NCBI GenBank assembly: GCA_030180135.1
Contig: CM058236.1
Span: 60,043,728 to 60,107,727 of the forward strand
Length of the DNA stretch: 64,000 bases
Source: Orychophragmus violaceus
Taxonomy: Eukaryota; Streptophyta; Magnoliopsida; Brassicales; Brassicaceae
Reading direction: 5' to 3'
Position numbers and translations under genes: made by a program. Position 1 is the stretch's first letter. The number at the start of each line of letters is the position of its first letter. The notes below the pieces were generated by a model. The model searched no databases. It was not told the DNA's origin and saw nothing but the letters and a program-made list of their open reading frames with translations. Shown one piece after another: positions 22,004-34,381 of the stretch.

Positions 22004-22296
22004 ATGAATGATTTCCGAGATATTTGTTCTTCAAGTGGGTCAGTTATGATTGAACTACCACCAGCTGAGGAAGAAGACAACGCCGCGCTGTCGTCAGATG
22101 ATTCATTGTGCCCGGACGAGTTGGTGACTGGGACAGAGCTCGACCTAACTCTGGGTCTTAGCATTGGTCTGAACAATCTTCGGAATCACTCAAAGTTTCG
22201 ATGTTCTTCATCATCTTTGGCTTCCTCGTCTTCTTCTCTGACAAGAGAAAGTGGAACAAAACGGTTTGTTAATTCTTTTGCGGCTGCCTCAAAAGG
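22004..22296 (+). pseudogene. IAA10: IAA10-like Aux/IAA repressor, exon 1 only
   Basis: ATG 22004 opens a protein starting MNDFRDICSSSGSVMIELPP, close to my memory of Arabidopsis IAA10 (MNGLQEVCSSSGSVMIGLP). Residues 46-50 form the LxLxL repression motif (ELDLTLGLSIG), which recruits TOPLESS co-repressors; a Ser-rich stretch and TRESGTKR follow. A donor GTAA sits at 22297. The degron (domain II) and the PB1 dimerisation domain are not found downstream: within 250 bp the sequence passes into a minus-strand Copia relic and then a CACTA relic. Reading through the donor gives a stop at 22298-22300 and a 98-residue peptide. The gene is truncated, either broken by the insertions or a transposed fragment. 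If expressed, it would be a short EAR peptide without the auxin degron. Confidence 0.8.
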
Positions 22297-22540
22297 GTAA
22301 TTCATCTTCAAGACTATATTATATTATATATGTACTGGTCTCAGATTTGACTATTGTTAAGAGCTGTATAGACTCTAAGAACGGTAGGTTTTTGCATTGA
22401 ATGACACTGATATTTCTAGTATGGTGAGATTGAGTTAACCACATGATTGTATTGGAACATATAGAGAGTTCTCTGAAATGTTTTGAATTATACTTTTGGA
22501 TTACATTATGTTAGACGAGAGCATTGAAGAATATGAAGAC

Positions 22541-22677
22541 TGTTAATTCTCATAATCGTTGTAACTAACTTTACAAGGTTCTCTTTTATATCAATAAGAG
22601 AACCTGGTTTAGTGTAAACCATAAACTGATTTTGCATTTGTCTAAACCGAATTAACTATAACCATACACTTTAATAA
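22541..22677 (-). repeat. Probable short 3' LTR of the degraded Copia
   Basis: About 137 bp between a purine tract and TGTTAATTCTC, similar to the LTR end of the Copia at 38381 (TGTTAAATCTG). No partner LTR is left, so the limits are approximate. Confidence 0.45.
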
Positions 22678-25600
22678 CCCCTCTCCAGATGGAATGTATA
22701 GACATAGTAATGACATCTTGCCAATGAAAGAGTGAAAGTGTCATGGTTGTAAAGGTTTTGTGAAAACATCCGTGAGTTGGTTGTCAGTTCGAAAATGTAA
22801 CGTCTTTACCAAGCCATAATTCACCTTGTCTCGAACTTTATGACAATCTATTTCCAAGTCTTTTATTCTCTTATGGAAAACTAGTTTGTTGGCAATGTGT
22901 ATTGCAGCGGTTGAATCACAGAAGAAGGCTATTGGATTGTTCTCTAGAACTTGAAGTTCCGTGAAGAGATTAACAGGCCATTGGACCTCCTTGAATGCAA
23001 AACTCATTGCTCTATACTCAAACTAGCAGAAGAATGTGAAAACGTGTCATGTTTCTTGGATTTCCATGATATAAGTGAATCCCTTAGAAACATACAATAT
23101 CTTGAGGTAGCTCTTCTTATGTATTTACATGAACCTCAATCATCATCATTGAATGCTTTAAGCGTAAGATCAGAAGTTACACAGATAGTGCAACACTTTA
23201 TGAGCTGCTTGAAGATGTGATTCTTTTGGAGCTGATGTAAACTGACAAAGCTTATTTACTGCATAAGTAATGCAAGGTCTTGTGATGGTCAAATACATCA
23301 ATTTTCCCACCAGTCTTATGTATGCACCAGGATCATCAAGAAGCTTGTCATGATTGTCACTGCATAGTGCAATACTCGGCTCCATGGGTATACTTGATGG
23401 TTTACAAGCAAGCATCCCTACATCTTCAAGAATCTCAATTGTATATTTCCTCTGACAAATATTGATTCCAGAACTTAACCTTGTGATCTCCAAACCCAAT
23501 AAATACTTCAATGGTCCAAGATCATGAAGTTTGTAACTTCATCACCATCATTTTCAGCAATAATGATGTCATCCACATATACTAATACTGCAAATATTTT
23601 CCTATGATATTTCTCACAAACAAAGCATGACCAGTGTGTGACTTCTAAAATCCAAGGGCTAGCAGTGTCAAACTAATTTTTAGAAACCGTTATCTACATG
23701 CTTGTTTTAGACCCATATAGTGACTTTCTAAATTGACAAACATGATTAGGAGGTAGAGTATGATCTTCCTTTGGTGTGTATCCCGGAGGTAGTGTCATGT
23801 AGATTTATTCTACAAGGTTTCCATTTAAAAAGGCATTGGATATGTCTAGCTGAGTTAAACTCCATTGTCATACAAAAGAAACAACTAACAGAGTCTTGAC
23901 AGTCTTCATTTTTTCTACATGTGAAAAGGTATCAACAAAATCAATCCCCTCCTATTAAGTGTAGCCTTTAGCTACAAGATGTGCTTTAAGTCTTTCTAAG
24001 CTTACATCAGCATTAAGTTTGACTTTGTAGACTCATTTACATCCAATCGTATGCTTCTCTGGAGATAAAGAACAAATTTCCCATGTATGTGTGTTTTCCA
24101 AAGCTAGTAGCTCTTCATTCATTTCTATAATTCACTCATCAAATTTCTTAGCTTGATTGAACGTTGTTGGCTCTGGAAATAATGTGATGGCACAGATGTA
24201 TACTTTATATGTATCAGACAACTTCTCATACGACATATAAGCTGCTAAAAGATAATGTATATCTGTCTCTGTCATAGTACAATAGTTATCATGTAAATAT
24301 GCTGGACTTTTGGTGATCCTTTTAGATTATGTCAAAGTGAGATTATCACTCATAGTGTTATTCACAATTGTAGGAGAGGATCTCACAACTACAAGAATAT
24401 TAGATGTAATGTCACCTATAGAGATCGAGTCAAATAATGAGAAGAAGTGTGGAGAATTTTCAGACGTACTGTACACAAAGGGAAATATGTCTTCATGAAA
24501 GACAACATTTCTTGAGATATGTATGTCATTTGTTGTCAAATCCAGCATATTATAGCCTTTGTAGCATGTAGGGTGTCCCAAAAAAAACGCAGGGCCGTGA
24601 TCTTGGTTGGAACTTGTGACGGTTCTTTGAAGACGTTGAATTGTCTACAAGGCATCCAAATACCCTCAGTTATCTGTAATTAGGTATCTGTGAAGTTAGC
24701 ATCTGAAATGAGGATTTGTTCTGTAGCAAAGGTGTTGGTAACCGGTTAATGAAAAAAACTGCAGTCAAAATGCAATCTCTCCAGTACTCTAATGGTCAAT
24801 GAGCTTGAAACACCAATGAACGAGCCACATTTCAAATGTGTTGATGTTTATGCTCTACCACCAAGTTCTATTCTGGAGTTTTAGGACATGAGTGGAATGA
24901 CTGGATGCCTTTAACTCTGAATAGATCATGAAACTTCAACTCATGAGCATTATCTCTCCTTACTCCTTTGACTATTTTTTGTATTGATTCCAAACCATTT
25001 TTAAGAAGTCGGAGAATACATGTAGAACTTCAGATTTTGTGCGCAACAATTATATCCATGTCACTCTTGTGTGATCATCAACAATGGTGAGGAAATACTT
25101 GTACCCTTCTGAAGTTGCCATTGAAAAGGGACCCCAAACATCAATATGTAGCAAATCAAAATCATTTTCTCGAATATGATTGTGAGAGATATAAGGAAGA
25201 TGCTTTTGTTTTGCTTAAGGGCATATGGCAAAATAAATGGTCCTTTATTTGTTTGTTTAAACTAAGTACATATGTGACTGTAACAATTTTTTTCTATAGA
25301 TGGATGTCCCAATCTATTATGCCATAAGGTTGTATCAACAACAATATTAACAGAACATTTCAAATTCTCAGCTGATATTCATGTTATTGAAGCTCTGTCC
25401 AAGACATATAGGTTTGAAATATTTTCATCTTGACCAATCGTCAATCCCCTGATAGAATCATGTATCATACAAGTGGATTGGTCAAAATTGACACGACAAC
25501 CCACATCATTTGTCAACTGACAGATACTGAGAAGATTCAAAGGAAAGTCAGGAATGTATAAGACTTTATTCAACACTAACAACTCATTTAACCGGATTTT

Positions 25601-26545
25601 TTTAATGTCTTCTATCTTGACTCATATTCCAGGTAAAGTTACTGACTTATTCAAGGAGTCGTAGAGATTAACAAACTGATTTTTTTCAGGGGAGACATGA
25701 TGTGTTGCACCACTATCAATGATTAAAGAATGAGATTACAGACAATTTCTAGTAGCTCTCAACATTCAAAAAAAAAATGAAAAGGAAGAGAAAACCATAC
25801 CATGTAAGGTAGTTATTGTAGTGGTGATATCATTGTAATTTGTGGAAGTTGATGGAATAGAAGATGATCTTGTTATACTCAATAGATTGTTGAAATAAGC
25901 AATGACACTTTGTATCTGATCTTTAGAAAGAGTGTTGATCATATCATGAACACTTATTTGTGTGGTCTCATTGTGCTGCATTGTAAGTTGAGATACTACC
26001 AGTTTCATAAGATCGATCTTGTGGTGTCTTGGTCTTGTGTTTAAATCATGGTGGATAGCTATGGATTTCGTAACACTTATCCACGGTGTGACCATTATAT
26101 CCACGGTGAGAACAGATCGGTATTGACTGTTTTTGAGTTGTGTATGTAGCACTGAAAGAAGTTTGAATGTTATAAGAAGCAGTCACTCGAAAAGCAGTAG
26201 ATTTTGTACTGGATTGATGCTTCTTTGGTTACAGTCTTGATCCAGTTGATTGTAGACTTCACCAAGATTAGGAAAATTCTTCTTCAAGATAATTTGACTA
26301 CAAGCATTAGAGTAGGACTCGTGTAGACCAGCCAAGAACTTGATTGTCTTCATATGTTTCAGCTTTTCTGGCCATAGCTTTGCAATAATTGCAATTTTGA
26401 CATGTTTTGGCACAATCTGCTCTATCAAGATCATCACATAATGTTTTCAGCTTCGTGTAGTATGTAGAATATCTGTAGAACCTTGTTGGAGTGACCATAT
26501 TTGTTGTGTCAACTGATAGTATCTTGGAAGATCCGTCTGATGGAC
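22541..26545 (-). mobile_element. Degraded Copia element lacking its 5' end
   Basis: Minus-strand Copia relic. From 5' to 3': Gag pieces (26545-25766, with a zinc knuckle that reads CSHRGYNGHTVDKC, second Cys lost), protease DSGATHH at about 25700, the pre-integrase segment LYIPDFPLNLLSICQL (25379-25582), the post-integrase segment HISRNVVFHEDIFPF (24327-24581), RT box YVDD near 23575, RT end KYLLGLEITR and LMYLTITRP (23170-23511) and RNase H end HIANKLVFHKR to FTKPLQP (22741-23007). Many stops and shifts separate them. A purine-rich tract (complement of 22678-22686) precedes a short 3' LTR, about 22541-22677, beginning TTATTA on the minus strand. The 5' LTR is missing at the junction with the CACTA relic. 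Confidence 0.85.
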
Positions 26546-29135
26546 TAATCAATCGGTTTTCCGTCTTAATTACTGACGGATTCGTTTATCCATCGGTAAC
26601 TAATGAAGGAAAACTGAGGGATTAATCCGTTAGACGGATCCGCCAATTTTCCTTCATTAATCCGTCGTATCCCGTAGCCGTTAATAAATTTGTTAGTATG
26701 TGACCGTTTACAATTCAATCAAACCGACAAAAAACTCGACGGAACGACTATTTCCGTCATTTTCAAATTTTATATATATCCACCTTCCTCATTCTTGACA
26801 CTTCACAAATATCTCCATAATCTCTCTCCTTCTCACTCGAAAACATTTTCGACCGAGAAAAAAATGTCTACAAACTATTTTAGATCGTGGATGGACAGAC
26901 CGATTCATGATCCGGCGACGAACTTAGTGGTGCAGCCTTATGCAGAAGGTGTGTTTGTGAATTCATGGAGAATGCATGTAGTTAACCATAAACGAGAAAA
27001 TCAGGTAAGCTACAATGTCCATGTAATGTTTTACGGAATGCTAGGAATATTAAGATTGATCTAGTATGGACTCACTTGTATAAGGAAGGGTTTATGCCGG
27101 GTTATAAGATTTGGTATCTTCATGGAGAAAGTCATTGTAGTACTACTACGGAACCTTGTGGCAGTAGTAGTAGAGAACATTTTGGTAGTACTAGTGAACC
27201 ATATAATCTAAAAGATCTAAAAGAAAGTAGAGTGAAAGTTGATTATGGTAAAGGTAATGTTCATATGGCTAATGATGATTATCAATAAAATTTTGAGGAA
27301 GTATGTGAATACCAAAATACTAGTGTAGAAGAGCATAATGTAGAAGCGAGAATATTTTTGACATGTTAGACGCATCAAAGCGGCCATTGTACAAAGGTTG
27401 TAGAGATGGTCATTCACCGTTATCATCTGCTACTAGATTAGTGAACATAAGACGGGTTACAATTTGGCGGAGGAATGTGTAGATGCGATTTGCGATTTTC
27501 TGAAAGGCCTTCTTCCCGAAGATAATATTGCACCTACTTCACACTACGAGGTCCATAAACTTGTCAACGGGCTTGGATTGTCACATCAGATGATAGATGT
27601 GTGCATCGACAACTGATGAAATATTGGCGAGAATATGAAACCGTTCCGAATGTATATTTTGTAAGCATTCGTGCTATCAGGATGCAAGGGGCACAATTAA
27701 AGTTATATTCAAACGGATGTGGTATTTGCCGCTAACCGATAGGTTGAAGCAGTTATACCAATCTCAGTGAACCGCAGGGGAAATGAGATGGCATGCTGAG
27801 CATAGTAGAGGAGAAGAGATTGCACATCGTTCGGATGCAGAGGCGTGTCGACATTTTAAGAGAGTATATCCAGATTTTTCTTATCAGCTACATAATGTAT
27901 ACCTCGGATTATTGTATTGATGGTTTCAACCCATTTGGAAGGCATATAAGGCAATATTCGTTGTGGCATCTGATTTTGACTACTTATAACTTATCCGCCA
28001 TCTTTGTGCATGCGTCGAGAGTTTCTTTTCCTCTCCTTACTCGTTCCCGGACTAGATCATCCAAGAAGATCACTTGATGTTTTCTTGAAACCATTGATAT
28101 ATGAGCTGAAAATATTATGGGAGCATGATTTTGAAGCATATGATGTCTCGTTCAAGCAAAATTTTCAAATGCGAGTTGTACTAATGTGGACCATTAGCGA
28201 TTTCCCGGCTTATGGTATCTTATCTAGATGGACAACGCATGGGAGGTTAGCATGTCCGTATTGTCAACAAAAGACTGATATATTCCAGTTGAAGAACATA
28301 TGCTAATCATGTTGGTTTGATTGTTACGAAAGATTTCTACTGCATGATCACCCATATCGGAGAACACCGAACTTTTTATGAAGAATAGAAAGGTGTTTGA
28401 TGATCCACCTCTAGACGAGAGCGGGTCGGTTACTTTGGGGCTACTGTCAACCTATGGTGTGCAAAGAACTCCTGATTATGGTGGAAATGGGCATAAAAAT
28501 GAATGTTTTGATAACATCATGAACACAGTTCTAAATGTGCAAGGGAAGACGAAAGACAATTTGAAGTCTAGACTTGATTTGCGGGAAATATGTTCTCGTC
28601 TTGAGCTTCATGTAATGAAGAACGACTAATGCCCAATTCTATCGTATTGGTTAAACGAGGTTCTGAAGAAAGTGTTCTTTGATTGGATTATGCGGGAAGT
28701 GAAGTTTTCTGGCGGTTAGGCTTTGAATTTGCGTAATTGTGTTGACACTATAGAAGGGAATTTTATCGGAATGAAGAGTCATGATTGTCATGCTGTGATG
28801 TAGCGACTTCTACCATTTGCATTTGCTCTCTCCTTCCAAAAGATGTTCATAAAACAATCGCAACAGTTGGTGCTTTTTCCGGGATTTATGCACGAGGTCA
28901 CTTACAGTTGACGATATACGAAGTTTGGAGGAAAATGTACCTAAGATCTTATGCAATTTATAGATGATATTTCCACCGTCATTATTTGATGTTATAAAAC
29001 ATCTGCCCATTTATCTCCCTCGAGATTAAAATTGGTGGTCTGGTACAATATTGGTGGATATATCCTTTCGAACGCTATATATTTCACCTTAAAAAGAAAA
29101 TGAAGAACCCGTTAAAGTGGTTCTATCGACCCTCA
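26545..29135 (+). mobile_element. CACTA (En/Spm) transposon relic with TNP2 transposase
   Basis: A left subterminal region with repeated GACGGA/TCCGTC motifs and a 13-bp inverted repeat TAATGAAGGAAAA (26601-26613) / TTTTCCTTCATTA (26647-26659) precedes a broken transposase. The CACTA terminal repeat itself was not found at either end. The copy abuts, and may have removed, the 5' end of the Copia relic on its left. Its right end fades near 29140. Confidence 0.8.
26863..29110 (+). pseudogene. TNP2-type CACTA transposase pseudogene
   Basis: The start MSTNYFRSWMDRPIHDP and, after a frameshift, HLYKEGFMPGYKIWYLHGE are the transposase-associated N-terminal domain. The TNP2 core is readable at about 28010-28630 in several phases (FLKPLIYELKILWEHDFEAYDVS, FQMRVVLMWTISDFPAYG, GRLACPYCQQKTDIFQLKN, KVFDDPP), then RLELHVMKND and a stop. 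The region YWWIYPFERYIFHLKKKMKN at about 29045-29105 is the DUF4218 domain. Frameshifts and stops occur every few hundred bases, so it cannot encode an active transposase. Confidence 0.85.
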
Positions 29136-29650
29136 GTATTACATTTGCTAGTTATTACGTTCCATCTCAAGTACATACGAAGAGTCATCGTCCAATGATA
29201 TTCTCTTGATCTAGATTGGGATGTGGTCAATGTTATACAACAAAAGAAACTGATGTTTATAATGCAACAAAGATTTGAAGATTGCAAGAACATTAACAGA
29301 TATTCTGTTAATAAAGAAGACCTCTCAAGAAACAACCTTTTCACAATTTACTTCACCTGCTTTGTATCTCTCATCTTCGTTATGTTGTTTGTTATTTTTA
29401 TTATTATATGTATTGTTTATATACTCTTACATTCACTATTAATAAAATTAGATGTTAAAAAAAAAATTTAACAAAATTGTCGTTAACAGAAAAAGTGCAA
29501 TTAATAAAATCCAAGAAACAAAAACTGAAATTCTCTTACAATTTCACGGAAAAACATTCATGTCTAGAGAGATCCGATGGACACTGCTAAGGACGAGAAA
29601 AAACAAAATAGATCTTCAAACTCAACTTATTCAAAGTGAGAAACTTGCAT
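29136..29650. other. Short gap, probable CACTA remnant and eIF3b 3' flank
   Basis: AT-rich with no supported frame. It probably includes the 3' UTR and terminator of the minus-strand eIF3b gene. Confidence 0.4.
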
Positions 29651-32600
29651 TCATTCTTGGACGATTTCCTCAGTGACATCAATAACATCCTCAAACTCAA
29701 CTTCTTTAACTTCTTTGGCTTCATCCTCATCTTCTTCCTCATCACTGACTTCCCCATCACGAAGGTTTTGCCTCGCGAGTTTCTCAGCTTCGTGCAGCGA
29801 CTTCCACTGCATCACCCATTTCTCCCATTCTTCCTTCAACGCCTTCCTCTTCTCTCTGTCTTGTTCACTCAACAGCAACGACACGTCCTGATCCTCTAAC
29901 TCATACTTCTTGCTGTACTTCTTCAGATTCTTTGCTATCTCTTCTTCCTTCTCTGGAGACAAGAATGACGGAGGTCTTGGGCGCCATGCCAACTGTAACC
30001 ATGCCACATTAAGCATCGCAATGGATGAAGAAGCTAGTTTCAGACCAATTCTTTGTTACATACCTGGAAGAAATGATCCTTCAGATTCCGGTAAAGCAAT
30101 TTTCCGTTGAATGACCAGATGGTGAACCCATTCTCCATCTCATGGACTGATGTCACTGCGGTTGCAACGTACCTATGAAAGTAAAAGAGATATTAGTAGA
30201 ACCTTCCAGTTGGAACAAAGAGAAACCACCAATGGACTGATTTAGTTTTTAAAAGATATTAGTAGAACCTTCCAGTTGGGTCCCATTCGATATCTGTGGC
30301 CATGAAGTGTTCAGTTGTGGCCATTGTCTCGAGCTCATCCACATTGAAAAATTCAAGCTGGCCATTGAAATTCTTCAACCCAGCAAGAATTATGTACTTG
30401 CCTGTGGGCGACCAGAAGAGGGCATTAGCTTGTTTGGCCTTCAAAGTACCGAGCTTTGTAACCCTTCCACTGTTTTGTGTAGTCTTCATTGTGTAGAAAC
30501 TAACATCTGGTCTTGGTTGGTCACCATGAATCACAGCAAACCTGTGACCCTTAGGCTCCCACGCAAAAGCAATGATCTTGTCGTTCTTGTTGTCCAGCTC
30601 AAGAACCTCTATGGGAATATCCCTTTCTTTGATGCGGAAAAGCTCAAATCCAGAGTATGTGCTCTTCTTTGTTTTTGTGTATCGATCAACCTTGACAGCG
30701 AGATACTCTCCACTACTCTGCCAGTACATCTTGCAGTCGCTCACACTGAAGAGATTCTTCTGCCTCAGCTCCACCTTGCTAGGGATTTGGACAAGAGCAA
30801 CCTGAAGATAAAGATATCAACTTGTTAAAAACAAAACAATTGGAGAAAAAAACAAAAAGAAATTGTGCATTTAGAGCTTGTCATTTCCATAAGAAATAAT
30901 AGATGCATACCTTGGCAGGCTGGTTTCCACCACCTTGTTCAGGAACAAACAGTGAGAGAATGGAGTCAGTAGGAGACCAACAGATGTCCACGACATTCTC
31001 AACCTTGATGGATTTCTTGTCAATTAGACCGAAAGTCTCAGTCTCGTAGACAGATATCGTGTTTTTGCTGAGCTTGGCAAAGTATTTGTCGTCTTTTCCA
31101 CCAGCCCATCTGCAGAAATAGTTAACAAAATATCAACAGATGTCGATGATACATTCTGACTGTATAGTTTAGAAAATTCAAACGCAGTTAAAGAAATTAC
31201 CTGAAAACAGGCCAAGAAGCACCAGCAACACCACCGGGTCCTCCAATTGAAAACTCATCAGCACTACCCTTGAAATCTCTCATCATCCTCCCGGTTCTCA
31301 CATCAAAGACCTTTATCTCTACTTTCTGAAAGTTGGAAAGAATTCAGAATCCCTTGAATAGAAGTAAAATCAAATAAAAATCAGAAGGAACAAAAGCAAA
31401 GATGCACTAACGCTTGCATCCCGAGGGTTACTTGGTTCCTGGCTGTGGTAAGTTACGAGGTATTTCTCCCCTGGCGAGAAATCAACTAGTTTTACCTTCA
31501 ATGGAATCAACAAAAAAGTCAAACTTCAGGACAACAAAGGAAAAACAAAGCACTACGTGATAATCAAGGGTAAGGAAAACGAACCATATTATGCTGATAA
31601 CGCATAAGACGAGTGAAGCTATCAGCACCACCCCAAACAGCTGCCCCCTGCTTGTGAAGTGTCACAAGGTACGTACCTAGAGGAGACCATTGCACATAGC
31701 TCTCTGTCCAATACTGCATAGGAAGAGAACATCATATTTCAGATGATGATAACATTACATAGATCATTTCACTAAACAGTAGGGATATGGGAAATACACA
31801 GGAAGATGTAAGTAACTTACAGGACGCTTATGAACAAGTTCAGTATTCTTCTGCCTAGCATCATTCCATAAAACTTCAGTATCAGGGCCAGATCGAGTGA
31901 CTAGCTGATCTCGGGCTTTTTCATCAGTAAGCCACTTTTGCAAGTTTTCCTGGAAAAACGTAAGGAAAACAAGCACATCAAAAGGCTGCAGAGAATACAA
32001 AAATGTATATGCAACTAGTGTTATGCAATCAAAATCATTGGCTAGCATCCACCAAATCAACAGAGGCAGTGAAGGTTATATTACAAGACAAGTTTTCAAG
32101 GTACATGCAAATTAGAAACACAGCCTGTCATCAATGTGATGAAAACAACACATACCCCAGGTACATAAGGCTTGGTTTGAGGAGCCTCCCACTCCTCTTT
32201 CACATTCATCAATCTGTCAAAATCATCGAACATGTTTACGGTAAAGATATGAGTCTTGTCCAACTTGTAGCCCTGAGTCTTCTCCTTAGCGTTTTGTGCT
32301 TCCTGCAAACAACCAACATATTGACAAAAAATCTGAGCAAACATATGTTATATAAATTAAGTAAAGTACGAGACGATAAGAAGAGAAGAAAGCAACCTGA
32401 GGAGTATTAAACTCGATAAAACAGTAGCCCAATGTCGCCCCTTTATCATCAACAGGCATCCACAGTCCTCTCTCCTTGATTACGCCTAACTGGTTGTAAA
32501 TCTTCTTCACGACATTTTCAAGTTTCTCAAATTTCGACTGCGGAATAACAGGTAGGTTGTCAACCACAATGATATTACCGAACCCAGTGTCGAATTCTAG

Positions 32601-32940
32601 CTGGTCATCGTGGTAAACACCTTCATCATCACTAAACACCACCACAACAACAGGAAAAAAGACATCATAAAAGAATCAGTTCCATTGTTCATACACATGT
32701 ATAAACCGAAGCTATTTAGAAAATATCATCCCATCATATAAACACAAGAAATTTATATAAAAAAGACTTAAAAATGAAATTGTGCGCATTTCAGAGAAAA
32801 CTATTCACATATAACAGAAAAAAATCTCACCTCTCAATCCCAAAGTCTTCTCCAGGAGGAAGCTGGATTGAATCGAGATTAACCTGAGACCAATCGATCC
32901 CTAACTGAGCCGCACGGGTGTCAATATCCAGGTCCGCCAT
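29651..32940 (-). CDS. TIF3B: Eukaryotic translation initiation factor 3 subunit B
   Basis: Eleven exons join in phase to a 713-residue protein, the usual plant eIF3b length. Exons (minus): 32940-32831, 32631-32397, 32302-32156, 31949-31821, 31713-31585, 31495-31412, 31325-31201, 31109-30911, 30801-30269, 30172-30064, 29992-29651. All introns have GT-AG ends. The N-terminus MADLDIDTRAAQLGIDW leads to an RRM (about residues 55-140: IIVVDNLPV, GYCFIEFNT), then a long beta-propeller (about 170-590: WSPLGTYLVTLHKQG, FSPGEKYLVTYHS, FWSPTGKYIILAG) and a charged helical C-terminal tail (SPEKEEEIAKNLKKYSKKYE, EVSDEEEDEDEAKE). Family knowledge: eIF3b is the scaffold of the cytosolic eIF3 complex, binding eIF3a, eIF3g and eIF3i on the 40S subunit. 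No lesion found, so this is a working housekeeping gene amid transposons. Confidence 0.97.
30188..30279. repeat. 26-bp direct duplication across the exon 9 donor of eIF3b
   Basis: AGATATTAGTAGAACCTTCC and the next six bases occur at 30188-30213 and again at 30254-30279, 66 bp apart. The right copy contains the end of exon 9 and its GT donor; the left copy lies in the intron and repeats that donor. Confidence 0.8.
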
Positions 32941-33180
32941 GATTTCAAAAGCTTAGATCGCAGATTCTCTGTCTCTCTATTGATGTCGAGAGAGAACAGT
33001 GTGAGGGCAAATGGAGTGTAAGAAGCGCTTGAAGAGTTGCAGCTGTTTAGACCTGGAAGGAGAAAAATGCCGCCTAGGGTTTTTAGTTGTTGATAATGCA
33101 ATGAAAGACGGTTTTTTATTTCTTGACGGATCAATGGATCGTGTAATTAGTTTGGACTACATATTCTAAAGCCCTTTATC
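32941..33180 (-). promoter_or_regulatory. eIF3b 5' UTR and promoter region
   Basis: Upstream of ATG 32940 the minus strand has a CT-rich leader (CACTGTTCTCTCTCGAC). No clear TATA box, as is common for housekeeping genes. The limits are a guess. Confidence 0.4.
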
Positions 33181-34350
33181 TTTATGGCCCGACCCGAGCC
33201 ATGTAACTGAATCCATAAAAAGACTCCAAAAACCTACGCAATGTTAATTTTAAAAATAAACAAACTTTCATATTAAAACCAATATTCTAAAAAAATCTTA
33301 GATAATAAATTAATATGAATTTTATTATTTATAAATCATGATATTTCATATATTCAATATATTGTTTAATCATGTAAACGCTTAGACCGTCTAGTCATGA
33401 TTTAGACTTCCGATTAAGTGTTCTAGGCGCTAGGCGTTAGGTCACCGCCCGGTTTATTTATTTTAAATATTTTTATAAAATAAATTTAATAACTATTTAA
33501 TCCAATATATATTAAATGAAAATATGATGATATGATGTTAAATGTGAATTTTTTTTTGCTTGATATTGCTTTATTATATTTTTGTATTCGTAGTTCATTG
33601 TTATTTTTAGTAGATGTTTAACTAATCTTATTGCTGTAAAAATGTTTGTGTATTTTATTTGATAATTTTTTATTTAAGTTAATTTTAACTTAGTTCAACC
33701 CATTATTTCATTGATAAAAACCTAAATAGTATAGTTTTAGCGTGGATAATTGTTTGTTTTAAATAGTATAGTTTTAACACGTGAATTTGAATTTATAAAA
33801 AAATAATATTTTATCAAATTAAGAATATATCAATTAAAATTGGTTAATTCATCTTTCTAAATTATCTTCCAATGAACATAATTTTTAACGTATTTTAATA
33901 ATAAATAAATTATTCTATATTTAAAACATTTTTATAGTAGTTTAAATATTTTAAAAATTGATAAACAATCTTTTAAAAACATCAATTGTAATTAAACTCA
34001 TCATATCTTCCAATAATATAAATATTGAATAATTTTTATATTTTATTAAAATAAAAATATATCAATTGAAATTAGTTAATATATTTTTTAAACAGTCTTC
34101 TTGTAGTCAAAATTTATTTTTAATAGTATAGATAATTGAAATCAGTTAATCTATATTCAGTTTGTTTTATCTTTTGTAATGTCTAAATATAAAGATTTTA
34201 TGTTAATTTAATAGATAAAAATGTAAATAAATTATTTTTAATAAATTTTAAGAATAAATATGAATTCAGTAATTATTTTTTAAAAAATTAAGAAGTTACA
34301 AATATTATTCTAAAATTTTGCTATAATATATATATATATATTTTTTTTTT

Positions 34351-34381
<31 letters not shown>

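Noticed and set aside
26545..26570. Intact CACTA terminal repeat
   Set aside because: No CACTACAAGAAA-type end is found near the subterminal repeats.
31024..31110. Suspected frameshift in eIF3b exon 8
   Set aside because: Re-reading gives 199 bp with phase kept (KYFAKLSKNTISVYE), so the exon is intact.
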